From Mya arenaria (lineage: Eukaryota; Mollusca; Bivalvia; Myida; Myidae), in the NCBI RefSeq assembly GCF_026914265.1, contig NC_069135.1, positions 18,034,406 to 18,098,405 on the forward strand: DNA of 64,000 nt, written 5' to 3'. Made by a program: the position numbers and the translations under genes. This document shows positions 38,041 to 50,997 of the stretch, one piece after another; position 1 is the stretch's first letter; each line of letters starts with the position of its first letter. The notes below the pieces were generated by a model, which was not told where the DNA came from, did not search any database, and was given only the letters and a program-made list of their open reading frames with translations.

Positions 38041-39745
38041 AGTTTAGTTTAGTTTAGTTTAGTTTATTCTGTTTATCCTCCAAATGTGAAGAGAAGTATA
38101 GTTTATATACACATACACAAATATATACAATACAATACAAAGTATGGACATAGAAAAATAACAACAAAAAACAAACAAACACACAAACGTTATGGACACA
38201 TATAAAGCATAAGGTTATTTACAATATATACAAATAATACATTGCCTATGTCATTTGACAGGAACTGACGCTTATCGTTTGATTGAAATAAAGTCCGTTT
38301 ACAATTGTGTTGTGGTTACAATGGCATTTATTGTCAATTTATATTTTTTGCAAAATTTGACACTACAATAAAGCACTGGATTCGACATTCATCAGTAATG
38401 TCAAGATTGGTGAATCCTCTTAACATCTCAACAAGTTGATGGTTCAGATTTAATAAAATCAAGCGTCTAAATTGTTCTTCACCTAAGAGGTTTATAAGTT
38501 TGGACCTGAGCCGGCATCGTTCATTTTCAAAATATGGACAAAAGAACACCTTATGCAGAACAATTTCATTTGTTACTGCATTACAATGATAGCATGTAAT
38601 GAAATACTTCCGTGCAAAAAATTTACATAATAAACCGAACATTGAGAAACATTGCTTTTTATAGACTGGGAAGCTTTTTAGAAATCGCCATATCAGACAA
38701 AATTCATAATTGGAGTGAAAAAGGGAGAATAGTTTGAGGTTTTCGTCATCGTGTACTCTACTTTTCCACGATTTTGTCACATGTTCATCAATGGCTGATT
38801 TGCAAATTCTTTTCCAAACGAATTTGTTTGGAAACACGGAAGACTTAGAAAATTCTGTTAAGTATGATGTGAGTTCGTATTTACCTAGAATACTATATAT
38901 ATCAGGGATAAATCCCTGAGCTTTTATAGGTTGTGATATAAACGATAAAAGTCTGTTGACAAGACTTTTTTTAATTTTCATATTTGGATCAGCGTGACAT
39001 AATTGACATAAGAATGCTAATTTTTTCGAATCAATGAAATTTTGAATTGGTTGGATTCCAAGACAACTGAGTGCAATGTCTGTGCGTGATTCTTTTGGGA
39101 CCCCTTGGATCCACTTAATGCATTGCCGGTGGATTCTTTCCAAGGGGAGCAACTGGTTCGAAGTGACACCGCTCCAGAGTTCGCTCCCGTATAGAGCGGC
39201 TGAGAGAACTTTCGTTTCGTAGATGCGTATTGAAGTGATTGGGTTTAGCCCGTTTTTACCGATTCCACAGTTTGTCACACTGAAAAACGTTTTTCGAAGC
39301 TTATGGCAGCTTTCTGATATGTTTTCATTGATATTTAATTGTTTATTACAAAGTATTCCAAGGTGGTTATATGAATCGGATTCATCAATTAAATAATAAC
39401 CAAGTTTCCATGTCCTAGGGCTCTTTTTATTTTCATTAAATACTAAAACTTTACATTTTGATGGATTATAGTAATACCTTTCCTTTCCGGCATGGTGAAA
39501 GCAGACATCTAGGAGATCGTCGAGACCCCTTTTTACATTAGAGATAATGACCATATCGTCTGCTGATGTAGGACATGCGCAGACCATGTTATGTATCTTA
39601 AAGCTGCTGTTGCAGGCGTCAATCTTATGTAGTAATTCATCAATAAAGAGGATATAAAATTGCGGGCTACAGCATTGGCCTTGGCGAGTGCCTTGTAGGA
39701 TCGGGAAAATGATAAAGATTGTGTGTACATTTGGACATAGTTCTT
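38041..39745 (-). mobile_element. 5'-truncated LINE (reverse transcriptase C-terminal half)
   Basis: Non-LTR retrotransposon copy on the minus strand. Its frame is open from about 39744 to a stop at 38334. It begins inside the reverse transcriptase with QGTRQGQCCSP and FYILFIDEL (motif 4), then SADDMVIIS (the catalytic [Y/F/S]ADD box). A thumb region and a C-terminal Cys/His cluster (CYHC ... HKVFFCPYF) resembling zf-RVT follow. The 3' UTR ends at 38041-38066 in (AAACT)n, read on the element strand, a short tandem tail of the kind seen in several LINE clades. The N-terminal half and any ORF1 are missing, as in usual 5' truncation. No stop interrupts the remaining frame, so insertion may be fairly recent. 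The clade (L2/CR1/jockey-like) was not resolved. Confidence 0.88.
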
Positions 39746-41430
39746 ATTTCTTGGTGTAAACATTTTCGTTTTAATAATTTGAGATTTATTTTGTAAATCT
39801 GTCTGTAATTAAGTAAATTGTGTTGTCGTTAATTTTTCTTACATTTCTTCTCTTACTCTATCGGTTGGTTATGGCTTGACCAAATAAACTATTGCTCGCG
39901 GCTTGTCGGACTAAACGCAATATAGGCTTACTAGAACTAATCCGACCTCGGGTAAATATTTATTACTACCAACAAGTCAGTTGTTGGTAAAATATTCAAT
40001 ATGATTTTACAATGTTTGACATTTTAAAAAAAACGTAAAGCAGAAAAAAAGCTGGAATTAATAATGTAATATTCCAGATTGATTCACTTTGTTGCCAAGT
40101 AACTAAGAACCAGGCACCTGCTCAAAAGCGAAAGTGATACCGCGTAAATATTCGGCTTACAATTTAAATATAAAATGGATTTATCAGTAAAAATAAAGGT
40201 GTAATTGTAGTAAAACATGATCAGTAGAGTGTGGTTTTCTTATCAGACTCTTCAATTTCCGTGCAGTATCATGTTATTTTAGTGCTGTTATTTTCACTAA
40301 CCTAATCAGAGTAATATTTGTTTATAAGATGTATGTACGCAATGTATACATTATTTACAATAAGTATGATGACTTTTGTCTGTTAACGCGAAACAAATGT
40401 GAGATCAAACACCTTCAAATCAGGACATTTTTTTATTTGACAACGAAATATAAATTTCTACAATTGTCCGACAGTTAACAAATTCGATTGGAATTATGTT
40501 TGTCCTTATATAAATAATTTGCTTATTAAAATTCTGTTTCAACTCGATTTAAATTTCTTTGATCGATTACTAATAAAGTGCTTTATTTCTTTATCGTATA
40601 TACGGGCATTGAAGCAATGGGTGCCGTCTGGTAATTCTTTGTCAATGTCTTGAAACGGAAATCTTTATACCAACACCTATCACATTTACAGATCTGTTTG
40701 ACACTGCTTCTATTATATTGTCATTTATTTAGAAATGTTCTCCGTGTTTTTCACAAGTCACGACAATTTTATTATAGGCTTCAAATTAAGACCTTACACA
40801 ATATTTGGAAAAGGTCAAATTGATGACATTATCTTACTAGTCTTAAAATGTTGTTTTTTATGTTAGATACGTAGGGCATGAATATAATAGTTGTTCTTTA
40901 TGGTTTTCAAATAATTGCACATTACTGTTAGGAATGAATCTTATTTTGCAATCCAGAAGCATTCCTTAACATAATTGTATGACATATTTGCTATGAAATA
41001 TTAATATTTTTCGGGGTTTTTTTTCCTTTTCGCTTTCGCTCGCTCGCTCCGATTTTATTCTGGCAAAATTCGTAGAACGAATGATCAACTTGTTGTGTTC
41101 TAATGCGACAAATTTGTGCAAGCGTGTATTATCAGGAAATATATTTTCTGCTTTTCAGCATCGTTAACCTGTCCTTATAGTTCGATAATGGCTCAAATTC
41201 ACTTGAAATGAATATTCTTCTGCTAGAATACAGATGTTTAGCGTTAATGGCGATATACATATATCTCAGAACATTTGCTGGCGTAACTGTCAATTTTTCG
41301 TTAGAGACTTTTATCAAGCAAGGTGACAGAATAGCTTTTAAAGATACAATTCACGTTGCAAAAAAAAGGAATATGAAGAAACAACACAATGCTTTTATAT
41401 TAGCTATGTAAGAAGTGATAAGTGATTAAC
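39746..41430. other. Spacer before unit 3, no gene seen
   Basis: AT-rich DNA with no convincing frame or repeat. Confidence 0.5.
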
Positions 41431-43113
41431 TGGATTTATATTGTTAAGTTACGTTTGTCCGCCGTAAACACTTCCTCCATAGTGATTTGTTTTTATCCTT
41501 CGGAACTATATAATTTAAACATTGTTTTTCAAACATGATACTGATGAAGCATGTGCTAGAGGAAACTTAGTTTTGGCCTTTTGTTACTGTCAACGGCAAT
41601 CTAAATACATATAAACTACTACTTTCATACATGCAGTTTTTATCAGTTTTCTCGTTCAGAATGTATTTAGCCATTTTTAGGCTCTATGCAGCAGACCTAC
41701 ATACGTACATGCCAAAAATCAAAATCGTCAAATCAACGTTTTGATAGAACATGTTTATAGACTTAATTCGCCGGTGTATTTCACAATGGAACGTATGGTG
41801 TTATGCGGTTTAAATAGTGCAAATTAAAAGACCATTTTTTTAAAAGTGGTTAAAATTGCAAAGTTAATGTGAATTTTAAAGGAAGCTGAAGTATATTAAA
41901 TAAATATTGGTGGAGATTCGAGGCGATTAAAAAATGTATATGTGTTGCGCTTTACTTCAATAAGTCAAAACGTCCTATATCGGGATTAATTAATTAACTT
42001 CACTCTAGCTATAAACTTGTGAGATGAAAGCAATTTTCATTTATCCTAGTACATATTGGTTAATCAGTTACAGTAATGAAACAATCTAATTGCATTAAAT
42101 ATTCACCGATTTACATTTACTAATCTTAGGTAATGACAGTCACTTATCGGTTACAAAGATTTTTGGATTCGCCGGTGATCAGGATTGTAAAAAAAATCAT
42201 GATTGTCGCGGCGACAGCCTTTCTGCGATTTTTATGCTTCATTTCATTAAGTGGCATTTTCAGGCCCAGGTAGGCTGTAATTTCTTGTGTCAAGCAAAGT
42301 AGTGTTCCATCCTGGACCAAGGCAGATCTTTCGTCATGTTAAAAAACCGGGATGAATAAGAACAACATCAATTTCTGGACATACATGTATGCGCAGTATG
42401 ATTATAAATCCGAATATGCAACAACAAGTACACATACATATATAATACAATATGGTACTTCACAATTCAATTTGTTTATGAATATAAACTTTAAAACCAG
42501 AATAAGTTATGTAAACAGGAGGTCACATTAAACGTCTTTACCCAATTAGAATAACTTCAATACAATGACTTATGATTGTGGGCTGTAGACATTACAAACC
42601 GAAATTAATGATACATCTGACATAGAACATCAATGGTTGTGTCCTAAAATACACACAGTTAAGTGAATGCCCACAAATAACGATATATGCCAAGAGTAAC
42701 GAGTGCACAATAATCATACATATATAAAGGCATTTCTTAATTATGCAATTCCTCAACAATGTGTTTCTTAAACTGTTAAAGAGTTAATTTTTACTCCACT
42801 TATCGTGTTTATGCCAGCGCTCCGTGGAAAATATGCTTGCACCTACATACAGCATGAAAACGAGAAAGATGCAATCACACCTCATATTTAGTTTGTAATG
42901 AATTATTCATCACGATCTTAAATTAGTTAAACCTTTTGTAGCTCAGGATGTATTATTATCATCAACAACATATGTTTGTAAAAAAGAATAACCGTTAATT
43001 GTAACGTTTAATGAATTGTTAAAATGAGGCGTTAAAGATGTTTTTGTCGATATGCATACCGTCAGACACACAAAACTTTTAGATAAACATTGAAACATTA
43101 GGACGAAAGGGCA
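41431..43113. other. Downstream flank of USP copy C
   Basis: Diverged homologue of 19415-21349 and 716-2420; for example CGGCAATCTAAATA at about 41594 matches the other two flanks. The 41/42-bp minisatellite is not present here. Gene-strand ATTAAA at about 43007-43012 is a possible poly(A) signal. Confidence 0.5.
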
Positions 43114-46100
43114 CTATCGGTACAGGGTTGCGTTTCTGACAACGAGAACGGGCACGTGCGAGTGGTGGATGATGTAGTCGCTGACGGAGCCGAGGAATGT
43201 TCTCCGGACTTTCCCGAGTCCGCGCGTTCCGGTGACAACGAGCATGCATTTCTCTTCCTGTGCAATTCTACAAACAACCTCGCCTGGCTTCCCTTGACCA
43301 GTCCGGAACTTTCCTGTCAGCTGTTTTGAAATGAAATACGAACTATATGTATTTACCTAATGACTTGGTTAATTGATTGAAAAAACGAGTAAAGAAAAAA
43401 AGGTCGCAAGAAACAACTTCTTTACTTTCATTTGAACACATTGTGATTGCATTATCGCCACTTGATCTGTTAACGGTCACTCTCATTTAATTTTTGATCC
43501 GACTTACCTTATTTTTCTGTATAATTTCTTTGAACTTATTTTCTAGAGCTGTCACTTTCTTTGTTAGCTCCTTCAGCAGCTGATCAACAACAGCCGGGCC
43601 TGAGAAAAATAGAACCCATAAACTTTGAAATAAAAATACGCCACAACACTATAATCATTTTAAGCCATGAACACAACAAACAAAACAAGTTTGAAATATT
43701 GAACGATCTGTCTATTTTAAAGATTAATGTCAAAAGGCCAAACTGAAACGCCTCGAAAATCCAAATTAACTAGAGTTTAACTTGAAACGTATACCAATTT
43801 CCAACTATTTTAACAACATCTTTAATTCCCCAATCCCACAATCATCCAGAACAAGTCTCCCAGATGAACCCTGGTTCATTGTTTACAAACGCTTACTAGC
43901 CATAGAGAAATCATATAGTTCTGGAGTGTGTATCAACACGACATAGTCGTCTGCTCGCATCACGTTGTCAAAGTACCCTGAAACGATCATGGGAAACATG
44001 TTTACAATGACCGTACATTCAAATATCAATAATATATTGAAAAATACAGGAACAAGCCCAGTTGTCGGAAATTCAAGAAATAACCCTGTTGATCGGTTCA
44101 TGGCAAGGCGAATACTACCAGCTTAAACGACACTGACTGTAAATCTTGTTTGTGAATAATAAGACAGACCATTAAGAGTTTACTTTTTTGATGAATGTCA
44201 GAGAGTTTGATGTGGTGTTTGTTTTTATGTTGTAGGGCAGATAATGCTCATTGTTCCATAGCAGTTGTAAGCTTTCATAATGGTTCTAAAATGTCCTAAT
44301 CTAATTTACAAGCTCCTGTTTAAAACAATGCAAGCCTATGGGGTTCCCTTATGTACAGAAATAATTCAGGCTTTGCTAAACAGCTGCACGATTGTAATGT
44401 CGTACAAGCGCATTTTAACTGTTGAACTTATACTCAAGGAAAACTAATTGAGATCATGCTTCGAAAAGACGTACGCTATTAAGATCTATGTTAATTTATA
44501 TCTTGTATTTTACGACTTTTAGCAAGTTTATGTTCTGTAAAGGTATATAATACTTATGACGTGGTGTTGTATATTTTCTATTTTTAAACGATATGATGTA
44601 TCCTTAGATTCTGTCATGTCTCTTAGCGTACGTATCCATAACAATGGTCGATTCTGGTCAATTGCCCACTTCTCCCTAAATGGCTTTCCTGCTCAGAAAT
44701 ATCGATGTGCTTAGATAAATCTAATAGCAATAGCTGCTGCAACTGCACAAAAGTTTCTGTTTAAAGGAAGCTTCTAACAATTTAGAACATAATGATTTGA
44801 ACGCATGCTATTAAATGATGTAATTGTTGTCATTGTTTGATAATATTGATATTGATGTATGAAGACATTATGACAAATATGAACCTATCAAAGTGTTCCT
44901 TAAGTTTAAAAGTTGTTATCAGTTCTAACTGGAGCCGGACAAAACATCCCATGGATAAATCATCCCATGCCATTTTTTACTAAGAGGACAAAAGATCAAC
45001 ATTTTGGCAGGGTGGACAAAACATCCAAAATCGTTTTGACAGTTCAATAAGAATATTAATATTTTCAAGACAAGGCTATCTGAATTATAAATTCAAATAA
45101 AGAACATAAACGAAAAGTATAAGGAATAAAACTGTTAGGATTTTCTTCACTTACTCTAAATGTTTCACTTAAATTCTTTATGAATACGGCCACAGGCAGC
45201 CCATATAACAATAACCATTTGAATACTATACGTGTGGTCCTTTTGAATGGCGAACAGGTTCTACATTCTCTTATTTATGGAAGCCATTTTGTGTTTGATG
45301 TTCTTCACATTTGACTCAGATGTGAGTTTTTCCATAAAAATATAAAGAAAATCTCGAACAGCTGTTAACGATGTAAACGCTGTTTGTTAGTGTCTCCCAA
45401 AGTGACATAAATATTTAATCACTATCAAAATATCTTGAAAATAAAATAAAAGTAACCATCTCTTTTTTATAAAATTTGTTCAATTTGCAAAATGTTGATA
45501 CACGACATAAATACTTCTTTAGTGGTATACGTGTTTGTGAACCAATAAGGATGAAGTATTATTTACATGTGTATGTGTTTATTATATTTTTAGCACGCCT
45601 TATCTTCTGAGAATGTATTTCCTGATAATTGTTTTCATGATCCTAGTGTGATTGGAACTTCCGAAGAAATGTCTATTTTGTTACTTAACGGACATCCGTT
45701 GCAGCTATCAAAGATTACATTATCTGAAACTAGTTTCTATGAATTGTTTTCTGACATCATACCCTCACGGAATCATACCTTTCCTTGTATATATACCATA
45801 TCAAATACAATACTGCAATTTAAACACATACATGGCATCGTTGATGGCGTAGTAATACATTTGACATTGTACACAAACATTGAATTTTCAACGACAGTTT
45901 CTAATCAATTAACTAGTTGCATCTGTGCATACCTTTATTTATTAAGAAAAGTAACTTGTCATAAAACTAGCCATATATGATTGATTTCGTATTTGCAAAG
46001 GGACGATTTAACTGTAATTTTCTTTTACAAATGAGGTTTTACTACGAAACTCAGACTAGTAATTAAGTAATTCAATCAAACATAAAAGCTATTATGCAGA

Positions 46101-48029
46101 AATATAACTAAAACAGCCTAACTTCTTCATAACGTCTAATGATACAGTTACATGAGAAACGTCGATAAAGAAAAGTGCCGAATCATGCTGAAATTTACTG
46201 AAAAGAATCATTAATCATCAACATAAAAATGCAATGCATTAATTGGCACTGTCATGGATGTATGTCAAAACAAGCAAAGTCCCAGATAACAGAAGAATCC
46301 ATGACTAAATAGGTATTGTAGATATTTGAAAAGTTTTACTTTTAATCTATAGCATTAAAAAAATAAACTTAAAAAAAATTAGTTTAGATGATAATGTCTG
46401 TTTGGATAATAAAGTCACAGATAACAGATTAATCCATGACTAAAAAGGTTTTGTAGATATTTGAAAGGTTTTATTTTTAATCTATAGCATTAAAAAAATA
46501 AACTTAAAAAAAAATTAGTTTAGATGATAATGTCCCTGTAAATTAAATTTCTAATTAGGTCTTATCTAGGAATGTCACAACCAACCTTCGTTCAATCATT
46601 AAACCTCTCATTAAACACTGCTTTTATATGGATTTTATTTTAATTGTTATATAATGCAGACAGGAGAAAGGCCACAGCACGAGATATTCTCAAAACAAAT
46701 AACGGAACATGATGTTTGAAGAAGACTACTGAATAACGTGTTTTAATAAACGTTTACCAGCGCAAGAGGTCGGACGTATACTATGGATTCTCGAATTCAG
46801 AAAACATTAACAGAAATCAGTTCAGAAAAGAAGTTATCCCTTAAAGTTATTATTAATTAAGAGTCCTTAAGATAGAAATTAAGTTGATACTACCTCCTAA
46901 TTAGTGAAGTCAAACTACAATCTCAATGTACTTAAACAGGTGGAATTCTCATAAAAAGGGCCAGAACATTGTGTTTATTTAAACGAGCACCTCAAATTAT
47001 TTCTTAATATTACTTGAATATCTAGCGTGATTCTATTTCTTGTCCTTCTGTGTATGTTTTTAAAGATTCTCCTTAATTCCCTGTAAGAATATTTTCCTTA
47101 AATAGATCGTGATTTTCCCGCAACACCTTGAAATCGAATGAAACAAATTAGATTGTATTGCAACATCATACAACAAACTCAATTTCCCCGTACATCATGC
47201 TGGATTTAATCTGATAATCTGTTTCTTAGAATATCTGTCAATGTCTTTAAGAAAAGACCACAACGATGAAAATCTTGTGTGATCTGTTTTAGATTGTGAA
47301 ATGCTGTTAAAAACATGATTATGTAAGATATGTCACATCATACGTCAAACATCATTGACTTCTTTCATGTGATTGGTTCGTTATTTATACCACACAATTC
47401 TATTAGATAAATTTAGTCCGGGTTCCAAGTCCTCATTTTTGAGAAAAATGTGTCCGGCATGGTATACAAATTATTTTTATATGTTATGTTAGGAGAATCT
47501 ACAGACTGTTTCCTACAATTTGATACCCAAGTATATTGTATAGCAGAGGGGTGCAGTAAATTTCCTTATTTTTTACATTTTCTGCCTTGGAATCCAGACT
47601 AATTGTCTTTATATCCAGGTAAGACCAATATTGAATACCACCCTTGAAAATGTATTATTAAGCGAGCCTTTAGTGATACTAAAAGATTTCTCGGGTCATA
47701 TAAAGATCAATTCCATGCTACCTTAGCTGTATCTCTTTTCATCTTTTTAAGTAAATGGGGTTTATATAAAGTCTACGTAACAGGCATCTTCTTAGTATGG
47801 TGTCTAGCTTATGCATATCGCAATATGTTAACTAATGAATGATACATACTAGAAAATGTACTATTTGTCTTGAAAGTCGAGAGAAAATAGGTGAATCTCG
47901 ATGGGAAAAATGTTTTAAAATAAAACGAAACTACTTACATTGAAGTGCGAGTTCTGAATGTTCACTGTCGTCAATGCCAATGGCAATCCTCCTTTTATGG
48001 TTTTTACTGTTCGATTGTTCTTCTGCCAT
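43114..48029 (-). CDS. Universal stress protein (UspA-type), copy C
   Basis: Intact third USP gene, 156 residues. Exons: 47939-48029 (MAEEQSNSKNHKRRIAIGID...), 43897-43977 (YFDNVMRADDYVVLIH), 43508-43599 (PAVVDQLLKELTKKV), 43114-43320. Intron phases and exon lengths (91, 81, 92 and 207 nt) are identical to copies A and B, and all junctions are GT-AG. The ATP signature is complete (GTRGLGKVRRTFLGS). Intron 1 is about 4 kb and aligns in part with intron 1 of copy B (46550-47300 against 23650-24400). It is the most diverged of the three but keeps every expected motif, which suggests selection. It is 5' of receptor copy 2 and the LINE; no receptor partner was found in its own unit. Confidence 0.9.
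44290..44455. other. Decayed intron 1 block (copy C)
   Basis: Recognisable homologue of the blocks at 3510-3662 and 22460-22613, but with many differences. The near-identity of A and B is therefore not shared by all copies. Confidence 0.4.
46276..46545. repeat. Two-copy 135-bp tandem duplication
   Basis: The segments starting at 46276 and 46411 (AAAGTC...AGATAACAG...AATCCATGACTAAA...TTAGATGATAATGTC) are almost the same and directly adjacent, inside intron 1 of USP copy C. Confidence 0.9.
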
Positions 48030-48246
48030 ATTTCCTCACTATAATATTCTTGCTAACAGCAAACACGTCCTACCACAAGGCCCAATTGTTCTAAGAATTT
48101 CCAATGATGCTCTGCCTGATGCTGACTGCTCACTGATATTATGCTTTAAAAGTCAAACGGAAGGTCTTGCCGGATTAAACACCTCTGTGGTGATTCTAAA
48201 TATCAGGTCGACTCGCCTTCGATGTACATATTTAAATAAATTCTGA
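47974..48246 (+). other. Antisense reading frame over USP exon 1 and promoter
   Basis: An open frame of 90 codons (MPMAILLLWFLLFDCSSAIF start, signal-peptide-like) lies opposite USP copy C exon 1 and its 5' flank. The same frame is open at copy A (about 4895-5167), but with ATA where the ATG is; in copy B it is disrupted. Homology of the underlying DNA explains most of this. It is listed as an observation, not as a gene. Confidence 0.15.
48030..48235 (-). promoter_or_regulatory. USP copy C 5' UTR and promoter block
   Basis: Conserved upstream block shared with copies A and B. The GAACTTTC core of A and B is altered here (GACCTTCC). Confidence 0.4.
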
Positions 48247-50643
48247 ACAAAGAGAGCGTTCATAAACTGGGCACTGACGAGCGCCGGAAATTACTGAGTT
48301 CAGTGTTCAACAGTAATGTTGTCCATATAAAGATATTTGTATTCAAAGCACACCCCTCGTTGTCATAGTGACCGTATTTAAACACTATGCCTGACACATT
48401 TTGCAGTACCGGAAAGCGATATTGGCAGGTATCCGGATGTTCAAGAAAATATCCGCAGTTCTACCTTTTTATATACGCTATGTGAAACGACAATTGATAA
48501 GTATAAGAAATGTTCTCAAAAGGCTTTAAAGGTGCACTATTCAAGAAGATATAAGTTAGTTGATTGGATTATTGAAGAGTTGTCGGCGAGGTTTGAATAT
48601 TTTTTTTTTCTGATCAGTTTGTTATAGTAAGGTGATATTTTCGTCGTTATGGAATTCTTAACAACAGTAGGTATCTAAGATTTGGCATTGAAATATATTT
48701 GATATCGTGTCATTGTAAATATATAACAATCTTACATGAACTCTGTGTACCGTTTATTTGTATACAAGACTCGTCGAAAGAGAAACACATATAACAGAAA
48801 TCAGAACATGGCGAAATGATACACAAAGTTCAGTAATCTTAAAACGAAGATTAAAAGAGAATTTATAGCTGTGTATTTCGTAGAACGGTGAACAACTCAA
48901 CCTTTTTTTCTCACAGAAACCAACATATTCTCTCACAGAAATCAAATAAATCAGTTAAAAGACGCAAATACAGCATCAGAAATTTGGTTTTGGATCAAAA
49001 GCTGATGAAAAAATGTGCTCATTTTACATCAATATAACGAAAAGTATTGGGACTTAGATAATACAGAAAATGCAGAAAAAAATGCCAACTGGCAATGTGC
49101 GTTATTGTCCCTTGCAGCATGTGTACTAAGTTCCAGTTGCATATCTTTCATTTTGTTACGACGGCTCCAAGGCTACCTCGACCTTTTTTCGAAAACAATA
49201 CTTCAAAAAGTAGTTTTATAACATGACAAAGAATACTGTTATAGCTGTTATAATGTAATTGATCTAGAATTGAATGACTAAAATTTATTTCACACGATAC
49301 TAAGACATTTAATAAAATTTAGTCAAGTTTATTCTTATCGTTTTTCGCCTTTTCATTATACGAAGGTTCAAACACACATCTAACAATAATATATTTCACC
49401 ATACTTGAACAATGTTCATCATACATATGTAAATTGGCTATTTCAAGTTGCACACTGCTTCTTACTATAAGGATATCCAAACAAACGTGACACAATAGAT
49501 ATTAAAACTACAAGGAATGCTATATGGACAAGCACAAAGGTCAAACATTCAAATGTACACTCTGTGTAAAGGCAAAATTGAGTAGCCAGAACGAAAAGTT
49601 TTGAGACACCTTATCACTTGCTCATTGGGAAATCTATGATTGGTAATGCTTTTTTTATTTTCCAACAGAGTCACTTGCCATCTGCTATGTTCCAGCCAAC
49701 CATGGTGGTACGTTAAGCGAAATGTATTTGGAATGTTGAATCCCATGGTTTCCTTAATTGGTATATGAATGTAAGATTTATAACACTAAACAACTTATGA
49801 ATAAGTTATGTACTTGAAACTAAAACCCCCAAAAACAACAACAACTGCATTATGTTCCTTGAATGATATCTGAAATAGTTTTAAGAAGACACACACAAGA
49901 GATTAAAACATTTTTCATAACGGTTGTTGCCTAAGCAAATTTAGAAAACAGCGATACATATCACTTTAATATTAATCTCTGATTTAAACATGTCTAAGGG
50001 CAAGCGGCTCTACTCCTTCAGAAATTTCGGATGGAAGTCTTCGAGTTATATTTCTAGACATAAACATAACATATAGAGGAAATGGCTTCCTCTCAACGAA
50101 ATGTCAGAGGATAATCAGTCCAAAAACGATATGTGCTGTGCGAAAAATAAATAGAGAAAACTAGGTTAGTGGCGTCAATAGCGGAAGTTTCAAGTCACAG
50201 ACTCCAGTATACAGGTCATGGTTCAATAAAACGAGTTTTTACAAACAATCGCCACATGTTAAATGGATTTAATTAATGTTGATATAAAATGATAAAGTTT
50301 GGGATGCTCAGAACTGCACCGGCAAAGAAATAAATTATTTCTGTTGTAAATAAGAATTTGTCATTCACCACACATTCACCACAAATTGGAATGAATGCTG
50401 CACATTTCTTAGCATTTGCAAGTGCACATATATGTAGATTTTCTGGCCGAGTCTTTTGCTAGTGTCATTATTATGCAGAGTGATGGGATGTATGGGCGAG
50501 TGAATGTTTAGGTCGGTTGTTGGCGGACTATTGATAAGATACTCAACATTGTTTGTGCTTTTCCTCTGACATTTCAGACTAGACAAAAATCCGTTTTCGC
50601 GTTCACATGATCAATTGACTGTATATAAACATCAAGTGGTCTA
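48247..50643. other. Spacer upstream of USP copy C, no gene seen
   Basis: AT-rich DNA. A scrap of a dispersed repeat (GCATGTGTACTAAGTTCCAG) lies at about 49117. No exon recognised. Confidence 0.45.
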
Positions 50644-50652
50644 CTATCCTAA
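50644..50652. repeat. 9-bp target-site duplication, left copy
   Basis: CTATCCTAA directly precedes the MITE and is repeated exactly at 50989-50997 after it. Confidence 0.85.
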
Positions 50653-50988
50653 CATTCGGAATTCCTCGGCCATTATTTTCAAAAACAACCTCGGATGTAT
50701 ATGGTCGGTTTACATACTTAAAAAGTGGTACGTTTAAGTCCGCTGCAGATAGATCGCGTAGTAATCTTATTTAGTAGTTAAAATTTATGACTTAACTCTT
50801 GGGAATCATAATTATGTTTGCAATAATACACTTCACTGGCAATCAATTTAAACTGAGAGCAATGAATACAACTCTTAAACACTACATTTAATTAATGCTT
50901 TTATTAAAAAAATACGGACTACTTCAACAGATGTACCGGCATACATCCGAGGTTGTTTTTGAAAATAATGGCCGAGGAGTTCCGAATG
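50653..50988. mobile_element. 336-bp MITE with 48-bp inverted ends
   Basis: The ends are near-perfect inverted repeats of about 48 bp starting CATTCGGAA-TCCTCGGCC and including AAAAACAACCTCGGATGTAT; one mismatch was seen. The 9-bp CTATCCTAA is duplicated on both sides. There is no coding capacity. A 9-bp target duplication is typical of Mutator-like elements, so a MULE-derived MITE is the best guess; the termini alone do not prove the family. Very similar arms imply a young copy. Confidence 0.92.
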
Positions 50989-50997
50989 CTATCCTAA

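Noticed and set aside
45648-45980. 110-codon plus-strand frame in intron 1 of USP copy C
   Set aside because: No domain recognised, AT-rich, and inside an intron; not supported.
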